Of a stretch of DNA of 64,000 nt, positions 44,985 through 53,893 are shown piece after piece (the first letter of the stretch is position 1; every line of letters begins with the position of its first letter). This stretch comes from UBA6016 sp964568395 (GTDB lineage: Bacteria; Campylobacterota; Campylobacteria; Campylobacterales; UBA6016). The DNA lies in contig CAZMPN010000003.1 of the NCBI GenBank assembly GCA_964568395.1, positions 62,001-126,000 on the forward strand, in the 5' to 3' direction. The notes under the pieces were generated by a model. It saw only the letters and a program-made list of their open reading frames with translations, had not been told where the DNA came from and did not search any database. The position numbers and the translations under genes are program-made.

Positions 44985-46367
44985 CTAATTTCCTATCTCC
45001 ACTCTGTTCCTGCCGCTTTTCTTCGCCGTATAGAGCGCGCTATCCGCCCGTTTTAGAAGGTCGTCGGCGGTATCCCCATGCGCATAGGAAGCCACCCCGA
45101 AACTGGATGTGATTTTGGCTACGAAATCAAAATGCGCAGACGAAATCTCGTTTTTCAGCTTTTCCGCAAGCGCCACGCCGCCCTCCAGGGTAGTCGACGG
45201 AGCCAAAACGACAAACTCCTCGCCGCCCCATCTCGCGAATATATCGCTTCGTTTTATGCTCTGCTCCACTATCCTTGCCACATCCATAAGCGCCGCGTCT
45301 CCGGCGCTATGACCGAATGTATCGTTAATGTCTTTGAAATGGTCTATGTCAAACAAGATAAGGCATAGCTCGGTATCGTTCAGTTTCGCTTTTTTAAGCT
45401 CCAGCTCGAATAGTTCGTCAAACTTATACCTATTGAAAATTCCGGTCAGAACGTCTGTAGACGCCTGCTGCTCCAGATTTTGCGCCATATCGTAGAGCTC
45501 GTTGACCTTCTTCTTCATCGAGAAGTTTAGGAGCCGCAGCTGCTCTTTTGCGGTCTCAAGTTCGGTGATATCATGCCTAATGCCTATGTACTCCACTATA
45601 TCGCCGTCTATGTCTATTATCGGGACGATCGTCGTATCTACGATATACGTACTACCGTCTTTTCTGAGGTTTTTCACGACGCCCTTCCACGTCTGCTTGT
45701 TTTTTATCGTAGCCCACATCTGCCTGAAAGCCTCTTTTGGCATATCCGGATGCCTTATTATATTGTGCGGCTGCCCTAGCAGCTCCTCTTCCATGTAGCC
45801 GGATATCTTGCAAAACTGCTTGTTGACGTACGTTATTATCCCTTTAGGGGTTGTTTTTGAGACTATATTGCTCTCGTCCACGGCCTTTTTGTATTCGTTG
45901 AGGAGCATTAGGTTTTTTTGTTTTTCCCTCTCATACGCCTCGCTAAAATCAAAACCTTTTGAGAGTAGATGGTCGGCGGCCTCTTTGAATATCTCGTAGA
46001 AAAGGTCGTCTATCTCGTCTTGAATTCTTTTGCTAAGAACGCCCTGCGCGTACAGCACGGATACCAACGCGCTCCTAAAGGAGTCGTGCAGCAATACGAG
46101 CTCGTGGTAGCGAATGTTCTTCTGGTTTGCAAAGAGTATGAACTGCTCGAAACCGTTTGAGCTCGTAAGAGAAGAGTCCCATTTTATAAGACCCAAAATG
46201 GCGTCCAAAAGCTCTTCGGCGTGAGTAACCCTAAACGATTCCGCCGAGATATCATACTTCGCAAAGACGCCGGAGGTTGAGTGGTTGCCCAGCCAAGTCG
46301 ATAAAAGAACCTCCCTGTTTACCTCTATGACGTCGCTTATCGCAACCAGCGATTCAAAACTATTCAT
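44985..46367 (-). CDS. PAS-GGDEF diguanylate cyclase
   Basis: 460 residues. An N-terminal helical RsbRD/globin-like sensor (about 1-150), a PAS domain (about 155-280, GQPHNIIRHPDMPKEAF) and a GGDEF domain with intact GGEEF (381-385) preceded by STDVLTGIFNRYKFDELF. This is the only GGDEF site in the window that keeps all catalytic residues, so it is expected to make c-di-GMP. An AAGGTAGGG ribosome site precedes the ATG. It stands alone, opposite to the L,D-transpeptidase gene. Confidence 0.88.
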   Translation of the reverse strand: MNSFESLVAISDVIEVNREVLLSTWLGNHSTSGVFAKYDISAESFRVTHAEELLDAILGLIKWDSSLTSSNGFEQFILFANQKNIRYHELVLLHDSFRSALVSVLYAQGVLSKRIQDEIDDLFYEIFKEAADHLLSKGFDFSEAYEREKQKNLMLLNEYKKAVDESNIVSKTTPKGIITYVNKQFCKISGYMEEELLGQPHNIIRHPDMPKEAFRQMWATIKNKQTWKGVVKNLRKDGSTYIVDTTIVPIIDIDGDIVEYIGIRHDITELETAKEQLRLLNFSMKKKVNELYDMAQNLEQQASTDVLTGIFNRYKFDELFELELKKAKLNDTELCLILFDIDHFKDINDTFGHSAGDAALMDVARIVEQSIKRSDIFARWGGEEFVVLAPSTTLEGGVALAEKLKNEISSAHFDFVAKITSSFGVASYAHGDTADDLLKRADSALYTAKKSGRNRVEIGN

Positions 46368-46473
46368 CCCTACCTTGCTCTCCCGTTTTTATTGTTATTC
46401 TAGCGAATTTAAATGCTAAAAAAGTGACTAATATAAGATTACCCAAATAAAAGCTTTTTTGATACCATTTTGT

Positions 46474-47082
46474 ATGATGAAAATAAAAATAACACTCTAT
46501 TTATTGATAGCCGCGCTTCTGTCCGGTTGCGTACAAAAGCAGCGGATCGTCGTAATTGCTGACGGTAACGGCTCGACAAAGGCAAAAGCTTATTTTTTTG
46601 AAGGCGAAAAGCTGATAGGCCTATATGACGCAATCATAGGAAGAAACGGCATAGCCGCCAAGAACCAAAAAAAAGAGGGTGACGGCAAGACGCCCAGCGG
46701 AATATATAGGATAACGACGCTCTTTGGCAAATCGGAACCCGACGGCGCAAAGATGCCGTTTATAAAAACGCATCCGGCGCTTAGATGCGTAGATGATTCC
46801 GATTCGTCACACTACAACCTTATAATAGACTCATCAAAAACAGTCATTGACTACGCCAGCAGCGAAGAGATGCTGAGAGAGGACGGACTTTATGACATAG
46901 GCGCGGTCATAGAGTATAATCCGGAAGGCAAAAAAAACGCCGGTTCTTGTATTTTTATGCATATAGCGAATAAAGAAGGGAGGCCGACGGCCGGATGCGT
47001 AGCCTTCAAAAAAGAGGATATGGAACAAATAGCGTCTACATTATCGAAAGATAAAGCGCCGACAGTAGAAATAAAAGAGTAG
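46474..47082 (+). CDS. L,D-transpeptidase (YkuD) lipoprotein
   Basis: 203 residues from ATG 46474. Lipobox LLSGC (C19) marks a lipoprotein. The YkuD catalytic signature is present: H163 in FMHIAN and C175 in TAGCVAF, spaced as in the family. GDGKTPSGIYRI is the typical substrate-loop segment. Expected role: cross-linking or modification of peptidoglycan in the periplasm. The frame opens further at a TTG (46459), but that adds only five residues before the signal sequence. It precedes a binding-lipoprotein gene by 53 bases. Confidence 0.85.
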   Translation: MMKIKITLYLLIAALLSGCVQKQRIVVIADGNGSTKAKAYFFEGEKLIGLYDAIIGRNGIAAKNQKKEGDGKTPSGIYRITTLFGKSEPDGAKMPFIKTHPALRCVDDSDSSHYNLIIDSSKTVIDYASSEEMLREDGLYDIGAVIEYNPEGKKNAGSCIFMHIANKEGRPTAGCVAFKKEDMEQIASTLSKDKAPTVEIKE

Positions 47083-47135
47083 CCCAGTATAATAAATATA
47101 AATAAAACCGCCTTCTTCTTAAATAGGAGCGTCAA

Positions 47136-48029
47136 ATGAAAACGGCTTGTAAGATTTTTATTGCTTCGTCATTGCTATTTGTGCTTGCTTTTTTTGGCGG
47201 ATGCCAAAACAAATCCGAAAACTACGAGATAAGGGTTTCGACGAATCCTTGGATAGGCTTTACGCCGTTTATCTACGCCCAGGAAAAAGGGTGGCTAAAA
47301 GACTCCAAATTCAAATTTGTATGGGTGGTGGGGCTTGCGGAAAACGTGACGCTATACGAAAAAGGCCTATCCCACGGTTTTACGGCGACCCAATACGAAT
47401 ATTTCAACTTTAAAAACAGGGAGTACCTGAAACCGTACTTCTTGATAGACCGCTCGAACGGAGCCGACACCATCTTGTCCAACAAAACCATAGATGAGCT
47501 AAAGCGCTCCGACAAAAAAATAGAGTGCTATTTTGAGCTTAGCTCCGTGAATATGGATATTTTCAAGGCGTTCGTCGCCCAGTACGGCTTCGATGAGAAA
47601 AAATTCGAGCTTAAAAATAGCGACCAGGGAAACATGGCGGCCATAAAGGCAAACGCGAATCCTATGCTGCTAATATCCTATGAACCGTATGTAAGTTCAA
47701 TCCAAAACAACGGTTTCAAGAAGATATCCTCGACAAAAGAGCTCGCCAATATTCAAGTCATAGACGCGATATTCCTGGATGAGCGCGTGGTCAAAAACAA
47801 CGAAGAAGAGGTAAAAAGGCTAAAAGAGGTTTTCGGCAAGGCGACCCAGAGGCTAAAACAAAATCCGAAAGAGTTTTACGAAACGGTCAAGGGATACCTT
47901 GAAAACCAGACATACGAACAATTCATAGCAAGCCTCGACGGCATCGAGTGGCTAAACGAAAAAGACAACCCCAAGGCCGTAGAATTCATGCAAAAACAGA
48001 AAATCCCGACAGACAAGCTGATTAGATGA
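47136..48029 (+). CDS. Substrate-binding lipoprotein (NMT1/SsuA-like)
   Basis: 297 residues with a lipobox (FFGGC, C23) and AGGAG 6 bases before the ATG. VSTNPWIGFTPFIYAQEKGW is typical of the NMT1/THI5 and taurine/nitrate-type ABC-binding proteins, but no permease or ATPase gene is present. Its stop overlaps the next gene's start by 4 bases (ATGA), tying its synthesis to that of a membrane GGDEF-EAL protein. Inference: a ligand sensor that regulates that protein rather than a transport subunit. Confidence 0.8.
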   Translation: MKTACKIFIASSLLFVLAFFGGCQNKSENYEIRVSTNPWIGFTPFIYAQEKGWLKDSKFKFVWVVGLAENVTLYEKGLSHGFTATQYEYFNFKNREYLKPYFLIDRSNGADTILSNKTIDELKRSDKKIECYFELSSVNMDIFKAFVAQYGFDEKKFELKNSDQGNMAAIKANANPMLLISYEPYVSSIQNNGFKKISSTKELANIQVIDAIFLDERVVKNNEEEVKRLKEVFGKATQRLKQNPKEFYETVKGYLENQTYEQFIASLDGIEWLNEKDNPKAVEFMQKQKIPTDKLIR

Positions 48030-50485
48030 AACTAAAAACCGTCATATTCGGCGCGCTGCTCGTAGTACTGGCGTCCATGCTGGCCACACACTACTACGCG
48101 CACTACAAAAATAGGGCGCTGATATTCAAATACGTAAGCGACTCCGTAAGCGGCGTCATGATCCAGGTGGAAGACCACGTCGTATCGGAGCTGGAAAAAA
48201 ACACCCCGTCGAATATCCAAAAAATCCTGGACAAGACGAGGGCTACGCACAGATTTATATCGTCGATATCCTACACAGAAGACGGAAATACTATCAAATA
48301 CTCATCCGACAGGACGCTGAGGGGAAGCATAATAAGAGACGGGTATATATCGGTAGACCGGCCCGTATACGACGAGCTTCTGAAAGAGAACACGCTCTTT
48401 CACTATACGTTGAACTATTTCGGCAACGGCGTCCCCAAAAAGGCCCACATACTCCTGCATATAGACAAAAACTACCTATTTAAGACGATAGACGACGCCA
48501 CAAGGGACAATACGAGAGAGGTTTTCGCCTTCCAGTTCGTTGTTTTGACCGTTTTGCTGCTGATAGGAGTGCGTCTATTCGCCAAACCGATATACGACAT
48601 CCTGGATACCGCAGAGATGAAAAACACGGAGTATAAAAAATTTTTCATACACGACTTTACCCTCCTTCAGACGACGCTCGTCAATAGTTTCAAGACGCTC
48701 ATCAGGCAAAAGGAGGAGCTGACGCGGACGCTTGCGCAGACAAACTATCTAGACGATATACTAAGAACCGTGGCGGACGTCAACCAACTGCTTATTTCAA
48801 GCAAATCGGTAGAAGAGCTGTTGCAAAAAAGCTGCGACAGGCTATCCGAATTTAGACATTATAAGCTGGCGTGGATAGGCTTTGCCAATGAAAGCCATAT
48901 TAATGTGGCGTATAAGTCATTCGATTGGAGCGAATATCTAAGCGAGGGGTTCAAGGTGTCGCTTGACCATAACGACGCGACTTCAAAAGGGCCTACCGCT
49001 ACGAGTTTTTTAGAAAACAGGGTGGTCGTGGTAGATATAGAAAAAGACGACAACTTTAGACCGTGGAGGGAGCGGGCGCAAAAAGCAGGCTTCAAATACA
49101 TCATAGCGTTGCCGCTAAAAAAAGATCTGCACTCCAAGCCGTTTGGCGTGCTCGCCGTATACACCGACACGGAAAACGGCTTTGACAAAAAAGAGGTTTT
49201 GATGCTCGAAGAGCTTGCTGGAGATATAGGCTTTGCCATTAATTCGTTCAGACAAAACGAAGCCTTCAAGTCGCACCTCATACACGACTCGCTAACCGGA
49301 CTCGCAAATCGGGTAATACTTTTCGACGAGCTGGCGGAGCACAAAGAACCGAAAGTGGCCATAGTAAACATAGACAGGCTAAAAGACATCAACGAAGTAT
49401 ACGGCTTTAACGCCGGGGACTCAATCATAAAAATATACGCCGGATGGCTTTTAGAACAGACGAAGAGCGTTGACGGCAGCAAGCTATACAAGCTTAGCGG
49501 GGGCGAGTACGCTATCTTGTTCGACGAACATACCGACGAAACCAGGATATTCCAATTCATAGACAAGCTTATAGCTGATACCGACGATAGGAGCTTCATA
49601 TACGAAGATATCGAGATCTTCATCACCATAACGGTCGGGTATGCGAAGTCCGCATCAAAACCTATCGAATACGCGGAGATAGCCCTCAAAAAAGCGAAAG
49701 CCAAAAACAGGCATTTCGAGAGCTTTGACGCGTCGATGCAGATGCTGGAAGAGCAAAAAAACAATATCATATGGCATAAAACCATCAAGACGGCGATCAA
49801 AGAAGACAAGATAGCCCCTTATTTCCAGCCGATAGTAAACAACAAAACAGGGAAGATAGAAAAATACGAAGCCCTTATGAGGCTGCACACGCCGGACGGC
49901 AAAGTCGTAACACCGTACGCGTTTTTGGAAATATCGAAAAAGATGCGGCTCTATCCGGAACTGACGAAGATAATGTTGAGAAAAACACTCTCCACGTTCA
50001 GCAAAACAACTTTGCCGGTAAGCATAAACCTATCGTTTGACGACATATCCGAAAAAGAGACCAGAGAGTTTTTGTATGAAGCGATATCCGAGTATATGAT
50101 CGGCGACAGGATTGTATTTGAACTGCTGGAGAGCGAAGGGATAAACAGCTACGAAGAGGTAAAGGCTTTCATAGAGAAGTTCAGGTCGCTTGGATGCAGT
50201 TTTGCGATAGACGATTTCGGAAGCGGGTATTCGAACTTCGACCATATACTAAAACTAAACATAGACACGCTAAAGATAGACGGAAGCCTCATAAGAAACC
50301 TGCCTTATGACAGAAACGCGCAGATAATAGTTGGAAGCATACAAAACTTCGCGAGAGAGATGGGAATCAAGACGGTGGCCGAATTTGTCTGCGACGAAGA
50401 CGTGTTCATGCATGTTAAAAGCATGGGAATAGACTCTTCGCAAGGGTACTATTTTTACGAGCCTTCGCCTACCCTTATTTTGTAG
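48026..50485 (+). CDS. Membrane GAF-GGDEF-EAL c-di-GMP protein
   Basis: 819 residues. Helices at about 6-24 and 171-190 enclose a periplasmic domain of about 145 residues; a HAMP-like/coiled segment leads to a GAF domain (about 255-410), a degenerate GGDEF (SGGEY at 491-495) and an EAL domain with E615 in YEALMRL, INLSFDDIS, ELLESEG, DDFGSGYSNF, KIDGS and SQGYYFYEP. Likely a phosphodiesterase whose periplasmic part receives a signal from the co-translated binding lipoprotein. Its end overlaps pcm by 11 bases (convergent). Confidence 0.87.
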   Translation: MKLKTVIFGALLVVLASMLATHYYAHYKNRALIFKYVSDSVSGVMIQVEDHVVSELEKNTPSNIQKILDKTRATHRFISSISYTEDGNTIKYSSDRTLRGSIIRDGYISVDRPVYDELLKENTLFHYTLNYFGNGVPKKAHILLHIDKNYLFKTIDDATRDNTREVFAFQFVVLTVLLLIGVRLFAKPIYDILDTAEMKNTEYKKFFIHDFTLLQTTLVNSFKTLIRQKEELTRTLAQTNYLDDILRTVADVNQLLISSKSVEELLQKSCDRLSEFRHYKLAWIGFANESHINVAYKSFDWSEYLSEGFKVSLDHNDATSKGPTATSFLENRVVVVDIEKDDNFRPWRERAQKAGFKYIIALPLKKDLHSKPFGVLAVYTDTENGFDKKEVLMLEELAGDIGFAINSFRQNEAFKSHLIHDSLTGLANRVILFDELAEHKEPKVAIVNIDRLKDINEVYGFNAGDSIIKIYAGWLLEQTKSVDGSKLYKLSGGEYAILFDEHTDETRIFQFIDKLIADTDDRSFIYEDIEIFITITVGYAKSASKPIEYAEIALKKAKAKNRHFESFDASMQMLEEQKNNIIWHKTIKTAIKEDKIAPYFQPIVNNKTGKIEKYEALMRLHTPDGKVVTPYAFLEISKKMRLYPELTKIMLRKTLSTFSKTTLPVSINLSFDDISEKETREFLYEAISEYMIGDRIVFELLESEGINSYEEVKAFIEKFRSLGCSFAIDDFGSGYSNFDHILKLNIDTLKIDGSLIRNLPYDRNAQIIVGSIQNFAREMGIKTVAEFVCDEDVFMHVKSMGIDSSQGYYFYEPSPTLIL

Positions 50486-51131
50486 CGGCCGACTCCTTGT
50501 ATATCAGCGGCACGAAGCTAAAACCGTAAAAAGAGTCGATAGCGACCTTGTCGTTAGCCCCTTTCTCGCATCTAAGGATATTGTTGCCGACCGGTATCAC
50601 GAGAACCCCTCCGACCTTAAGCTGTGAAATAAGAGTTTTTGACAGCTCCTCGGCGGCGGCCGACACCAAAATCTTGTCAAATCGCTCTCCGGGAATACCG
50701 AGAATATCGCCATCGGCCTCTCTTATCTCTACGTTTTTAGCGCCCAAAATAGCAAGCTTCCCTCTCGCGTATATCACCAGCCTAGGCACTCTCTCCAAAC
50801 CCACCACAAAACCATCGTCGCCGACGATTCTGCTTAAAACCGCGCTGCTATATCCGGAGCCGGAGCCTATATCGAGTACGACGTCCCCCGGTTTTGCGCC
50901 CAAAAGCTCTAGCATAAAGGCGACGGTTGACGGCTGGGATATGGTCTGCCCCTCTCCTATCGGCAACGGATAGTCCCCGTAACTATCCGGCAAAAATTCA
51001 TCCGGGACGAATATCTTTCTATCGACCGACATAAACGCGTCTACGACGCGCGGACTTCTCAACGCTCCGCTCTCTATCATATGCGAAACAAGTTGCGAAT
51101 TTGTCGAAAACGAGTTTAGCACGCCGTCCAC
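50475..51131 (-). CDS. pcm: Protein-L-isoaspartate O-methyltransferase
   Basis: 218 residues, SAM-dependent, repairs isoaspartyl residues in damaged proteins. Substrate region RKIFVPDEFLPDSYGDYPLP and GQTISQPSTVAFMLELL, SAM site VLDIGSGSGYSSAVLS, and the closing VGGVLVIPVG are diagnostic. It follows the NlpC/P60 gene by 4 bases on the same strand. Confidence 0.93.
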   Translation of the reverse strand: MDGVLNSFSTNSQLVSHMIESGALRSPRVVDAFMSVDRKIFVPDEFLPDSYGDYPLPIGEGQTISQPSTVAFMLELLGAKPGDVVLDIGSGSGYSSAVLSRIVGDDGFVVGLERVPRLVIYARGKLAILGAKNVEIREADGDILGIPGERFDKILVSAAAEELSKTLISQLKVGGVLVIPVGNNILRCEKGANDKVAIDSFYGFSFVPLIYKESAATK

Positions 51132-51135
51132 CTCT

Positions 51136-52359
51136 TTAATATATACTTTTCAGACCGATCACCTTCGAAAGAATGGAGCTTTTCGACTCGTCGTACCATG
51201 CCCTGCCCTTGCCTTCCTCCATCGTAGTCACTACGACTCCGCCGAGCATCTCCCTGCCTTCCTTGCCGTCCCTGAAGCTTTTTATACCCCACGCATCGTG
51301 AAGCACCAGAGGCTCTCCAGCCGAATCGTCGCCCACATAGAGCATAATATGGCCTTTTAGATACACAAGCGTCCTCCACGGCTTTGCGTTCGCTTTTATG
51401 TACGCTTTCTTAGCGGCATTATCCAGATTCGAGATATCGATATATCCGGCCGCCTGTTCGGCTGAGTTTCTAGGCAGATATACGCCAAAATTAAAGAATA
51501 TATCCCTCAAAAACATAGAGCAGTCTCTATTATCCAGATACCCTCCCCATCCATATGGTTCTCCGTACAAAGAGTAGCCAAAAAGCGCCACCGCGGTATC
51601 GTTTAGAGTAAGCGGCAGCTTTTGAAGATTGTCGGATGGGGCATATTTTTTCCAAACGGCATAGCCCGTATCGTTTTTTGCCGGATAGAAGCCTTGCGGC
51701 AAAAGCGTTCCGATATTTAGCCTCTCCACGAAAGCGCCGGACTCCGAGTATAGGGGCTTTTTGTCGCTCGCAACGCCGAATAGCTGCGCGGAGAAAAACA
51801 GCCCCTCAAAAGAAGCATCGGTAAGCGCCACGTTTCTAGCGTCTATCCAGCCGTATCCGACCGGGCTTTTTGCGAAATAGTAATCTTTTTGCGGATTCTC
51901 AAACAGAAGCTTTACGGGAGTGGATATGTATATTCTGGAGTTTTGCAGATAGTCAAAAGGGTACCCCTCTCCGGCGATAGATGGGTTTTTAAACAGCGGC
52001 TTATCGGTCGGCAATACGCGCATATCCGAATTTCGTACGGTTATGGCGTTTTTAAACACCTTGTTACCTTTTGCCAGCTGTGATGTTTCTATTATCTTCT
52101 TTATTTTCGCATAGCCGACCGGCATCAGGTTTTCGCCGTACAGATCGCCTTTGTTTTTTATATCATCGCACATCGCGTCCAGCTTTGAGACGGCGCGCTC
52201 TTCGCTCTCCGACCCCCACGCCTCGAAAAACCTCTCTTTGAACAAAGAAAAGCGGTTATCTTCGGTTTTTGTATCCGCAAGAGGCGGCCTCACGGCGGAA
52301 CAGCCGGATACAAACAGTAAAATAAAAATACCGAAAACAAACCTTATCAAAGCCGCCAC
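51136..52359 (-). CDS. NlpC/P60 peptidoglycan hydrolase lipoprotein with SH3 domains
   Basis: 407 residues. Lipobox LFVSGC (C20). The middle holds SH3b-like modules (ITVRNSDMRVLPTDKPLF; VGYGWIDARNVALTD), and the C-terminus the cysteine peptidase: C280 in NRDCSMFLRDIFF and H337 in KGHIMLYVGD. This order is that of bacterial SH3b-NlpC/P60 dipeptidases that trim stem peptides (gamma-D-Glu-diamino acid bonds). Followed by pcm with a 4-base gap. Confidence 0.87.
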   Translation of the reverse strand: MAALIRFVFGIFILLFVSGCSAVRPPLADTKTEDNRFSLFKERFFEAWGSESEERAVSKLDAMCDDIKNKGDLYGENLMPVGYAKIKKIIETSQLAKGNKVFKNAITVRNSDMRVLPTDKPLFKNPSIAGEGYPFDYLQNSRIYISTPVKLLFENPQKDYYFAKSPVGYGWIDARNVALTDASFEGLFFSAQLFGVASDKKPLYSESGAFVERLNIGTLLPQGFYPAKNDTGYAVWKKYAPSDNLQKLPLTLNDTAVALFGYSLYGEPYGWGGYLDNRDCSMFLRDIFFNFGVYLPRNSAEQAAGYIDISNLDNAAKKAYIKANAKPWRTLVYLKGHIMLYVGDDSAGEPLVLHDAWGIKSFRDGKEGREMLGGVVVTTMEEGKGRAWYDESKSSILSKVIGLKSIY

Positions 52360-52362
52360 CTC

Positions 52363-53112
52363 TTAGTATCTACCGCGTCTAAGCCTTACGTAGACCGTCT
52401 TGGCTTGGGAGTTTTTATGCTCCCTCTCTTCGAACTCAAACATTCCCGTAGCCTTCATAAGATCGCTTAGCTTTCTAAAGCCGTAGTTCCTAGGGTCAAA
52501 ATCAGGAGAGTATTTATTGATTTCGCTGCCTACCGCCCCCAGATTTGCCCATCCGTTTTCATCGCCGGAATCCTCTACCGCTACCGATAGAAGAGTTCTT
52601 AGCTTCTCATCTTTCAGGCTCTCTTTGACTGGTTTTTCCAAAGGCACTTCACTCTCTTCGCCGCCGGCTCTTAATATCTCCGTATAGATAAACTTATCGC
52701 ATGCGGCTACGAAAGCCTTTGGCGTCTGACGCCTTCCAAATCCATATACCACTAGCCCTGATTCTCTAATCCTCGCCGCCAGCCTCGTAAAATCACTATC
52801 CGAAGAGACTAGGCAAAAGCCGTCGAACTTACCGGTATATAAAAGATCCATAGCGTCTATTATCATAGCGCTATCAGTCGCGTTTTTGCCGCTCGTATAG
52901 CGAAACTGCTGAATCGGCTGAATGGAGTGAGTTAGAAGCGTATCTTTCCATCCGGATAGCTGCGGCCCGGTCCAGTCGCCATATATCCTTTTTACACTCG
53001 CAACACCGTATTTTGCTATCTCGGATAGCAGATATGGAGTCAGGGACGCTTGAGCATTCTCCGCATCTATCAATACGGCCAATTTTTGTCCGCCGAATAC
53101 TTTTTGGCTCAT
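52363..53112 (-). CDS. NYN-domain nuclease with OST-HTH/LOTUS domain
   Basis: 249 residues from ATG 53112, where TAAGAGG is well placed; the frame also opens at TTG 53133. The NYN/PIN-like nuclease core has the acidic residues (VLIDAENAQ, NATDSAMIIDAMDLL, VSSDSDFTRLA). The last ~75 residues (EDSGDENGWANLGAVGSEIN, DPRNYGFRKLSDLMK) are an OST-HTH/LOTUS RNA-binding domain. Together this predicts an RNA-binding ribonuclease; the bacterial substrate is not known. Four bases before the NlpC/P60 gene. Confidence 0.85.
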   Translation of the reverse strand: MSQKVFGGQKLAVLIDAENAQASLTPYLLSEIAKYGVASVKRIYGDWTGPQLSGWKDTLLTHSIQPIQQFRYTSGKNATDSAMIIDAMDLLYTGKFDGFCLVSSDSDFTRLAARIRESGLVVYGFGRRQTPKAFVAACDKFIYTEILRAGGEESEVPLEKPVKESLKDEKLRTLLSVAVEDSGDENGWANLGAVGSEINKYSPDFDPRNYGFRKLSDLMKATGMFEFEEREHKNSQAKTVYVRLRRGRY

Positions 53113-53116
53113 TTTT

Positions 53117-53785
53117 TTACCTCTTACACTCAAAGCTCATATTCGTCTGGATACTAACCTCTTTTGCCTGAGGTATCGGGGTCTGCGTAGATGATTTCAT
53201 CATGGCGGCTTCACCAAAATATACCGCATCCATTCCATCCATCGCTATTTTCTTTAGCTCGCAGCCGCTTTTAGTCGCCCTTGATAGCTCGGTAGCCCTT
53301 TTTGACGTATACTCGAGCGCTTGATATTTGAGCCTCTCAGATACCGCATCCCTCTCTTCGTCAGTGAGCTCCCAAACAATCGGCGATATATGGATTCTCT
53401 CGCTCTCTTGCGATTTTATTTTTTTATTCAAAAACTCCAAAAAAGAGTCGTATGGAGCCGTTTCGACAAACCTGCAACCAAACGATATAGTTCCGTCATA
53501 ACCCTTTTGAACGCTTCTTTTTTTGCTCTGGTCATATTCGCTTCTTGGATATATATAGTATTCGCCGCCCTTGCAAACCGTGGTTTTGCCTTTTGCCTCT
53601 TTTAATAGCTCGTCCAGATAGGTTTTGGCCTGCGCATAACTATCCCTCGATACCGACACCGAAACCCTAGCGCTCATGACGGATGGCGCGACTTTGGCCG
53701 AAAACCTCTTTTTTTCTTCTATCTCAAAAGCAAAAAGATGCGTCGCCAAGACCGCCAGCAATACAAAAAAATACGCCGCCCTCAT
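53117..53785 (-). CDS. SIMPL-domain periplasmic protein
   Basis: 222 residues with a signal peptide (MRAAYFFVLLAVLATHLFAF) and GGAGG 6 bases upstream of the ATG. The repeated ARVSVSVSRDSYAQAKTYLD and ERLKYQALEYTSKRATELSR patterns match SIMPL (DUF541) proteins, trimeric or decameric periplasmic proteins linked to oxidative-stress tolerance. Three cysteines lie in the mature part. It opens the four-gene run with the NYN, NlpC/P60 and pcm genes. Confidence 0.78.
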   Translation of the reverse strand: MRAAYFFVLLAVLATHLFAFEIEEKKRFSAKVAPSVMSARVSVSVSRDSYAQAKTYLDELLKEAKGKTTVCKGGEYYIYPRSEYDQSKKRSVQKGYDGTISFGCRFVETAPYDSFLEFLNKKIKSQESERIHISPIVWELTDEERDAVSERLKYQALEYTSKRATELSRATKSGCELKKIAMDGMDAVYFGEAAMMKSSTQTPIPQAKEVSIQTNMSFECKR

Positions 53786-53823
53786 ATTTTGCCTCCAGTT
53801 TTTGATGCATTTTAAACAATAAA

Positions 53824-53839
53824 GCCTAAACGACTAGGC
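53824..53839 (-). terminator. Intrinsic terminator of the mobile-element operon
   Basis: On the minus strand GCCTA-GTCGTT-TAGGC is followed by TTTATTGTTT. It separates the integrase transcript from the host SIMPL operon and marks the left edge of the element. Confidence 0.6.
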
Positions 53840-53893
53840 CTGTAGCCAAAATTAACAGATAAAAAACATTGAGCTACTGTAAGCGTTAACGCC

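Noticed and set aside
53786..53893. Possible tRNA fragment or att repeat at the left edge of the mobile element
   Set aside because: Only a short terminator-type hairpin (53824-53839) is present; no cloverleaf, and no direct repeat matching 57000-58124 was found by eye.
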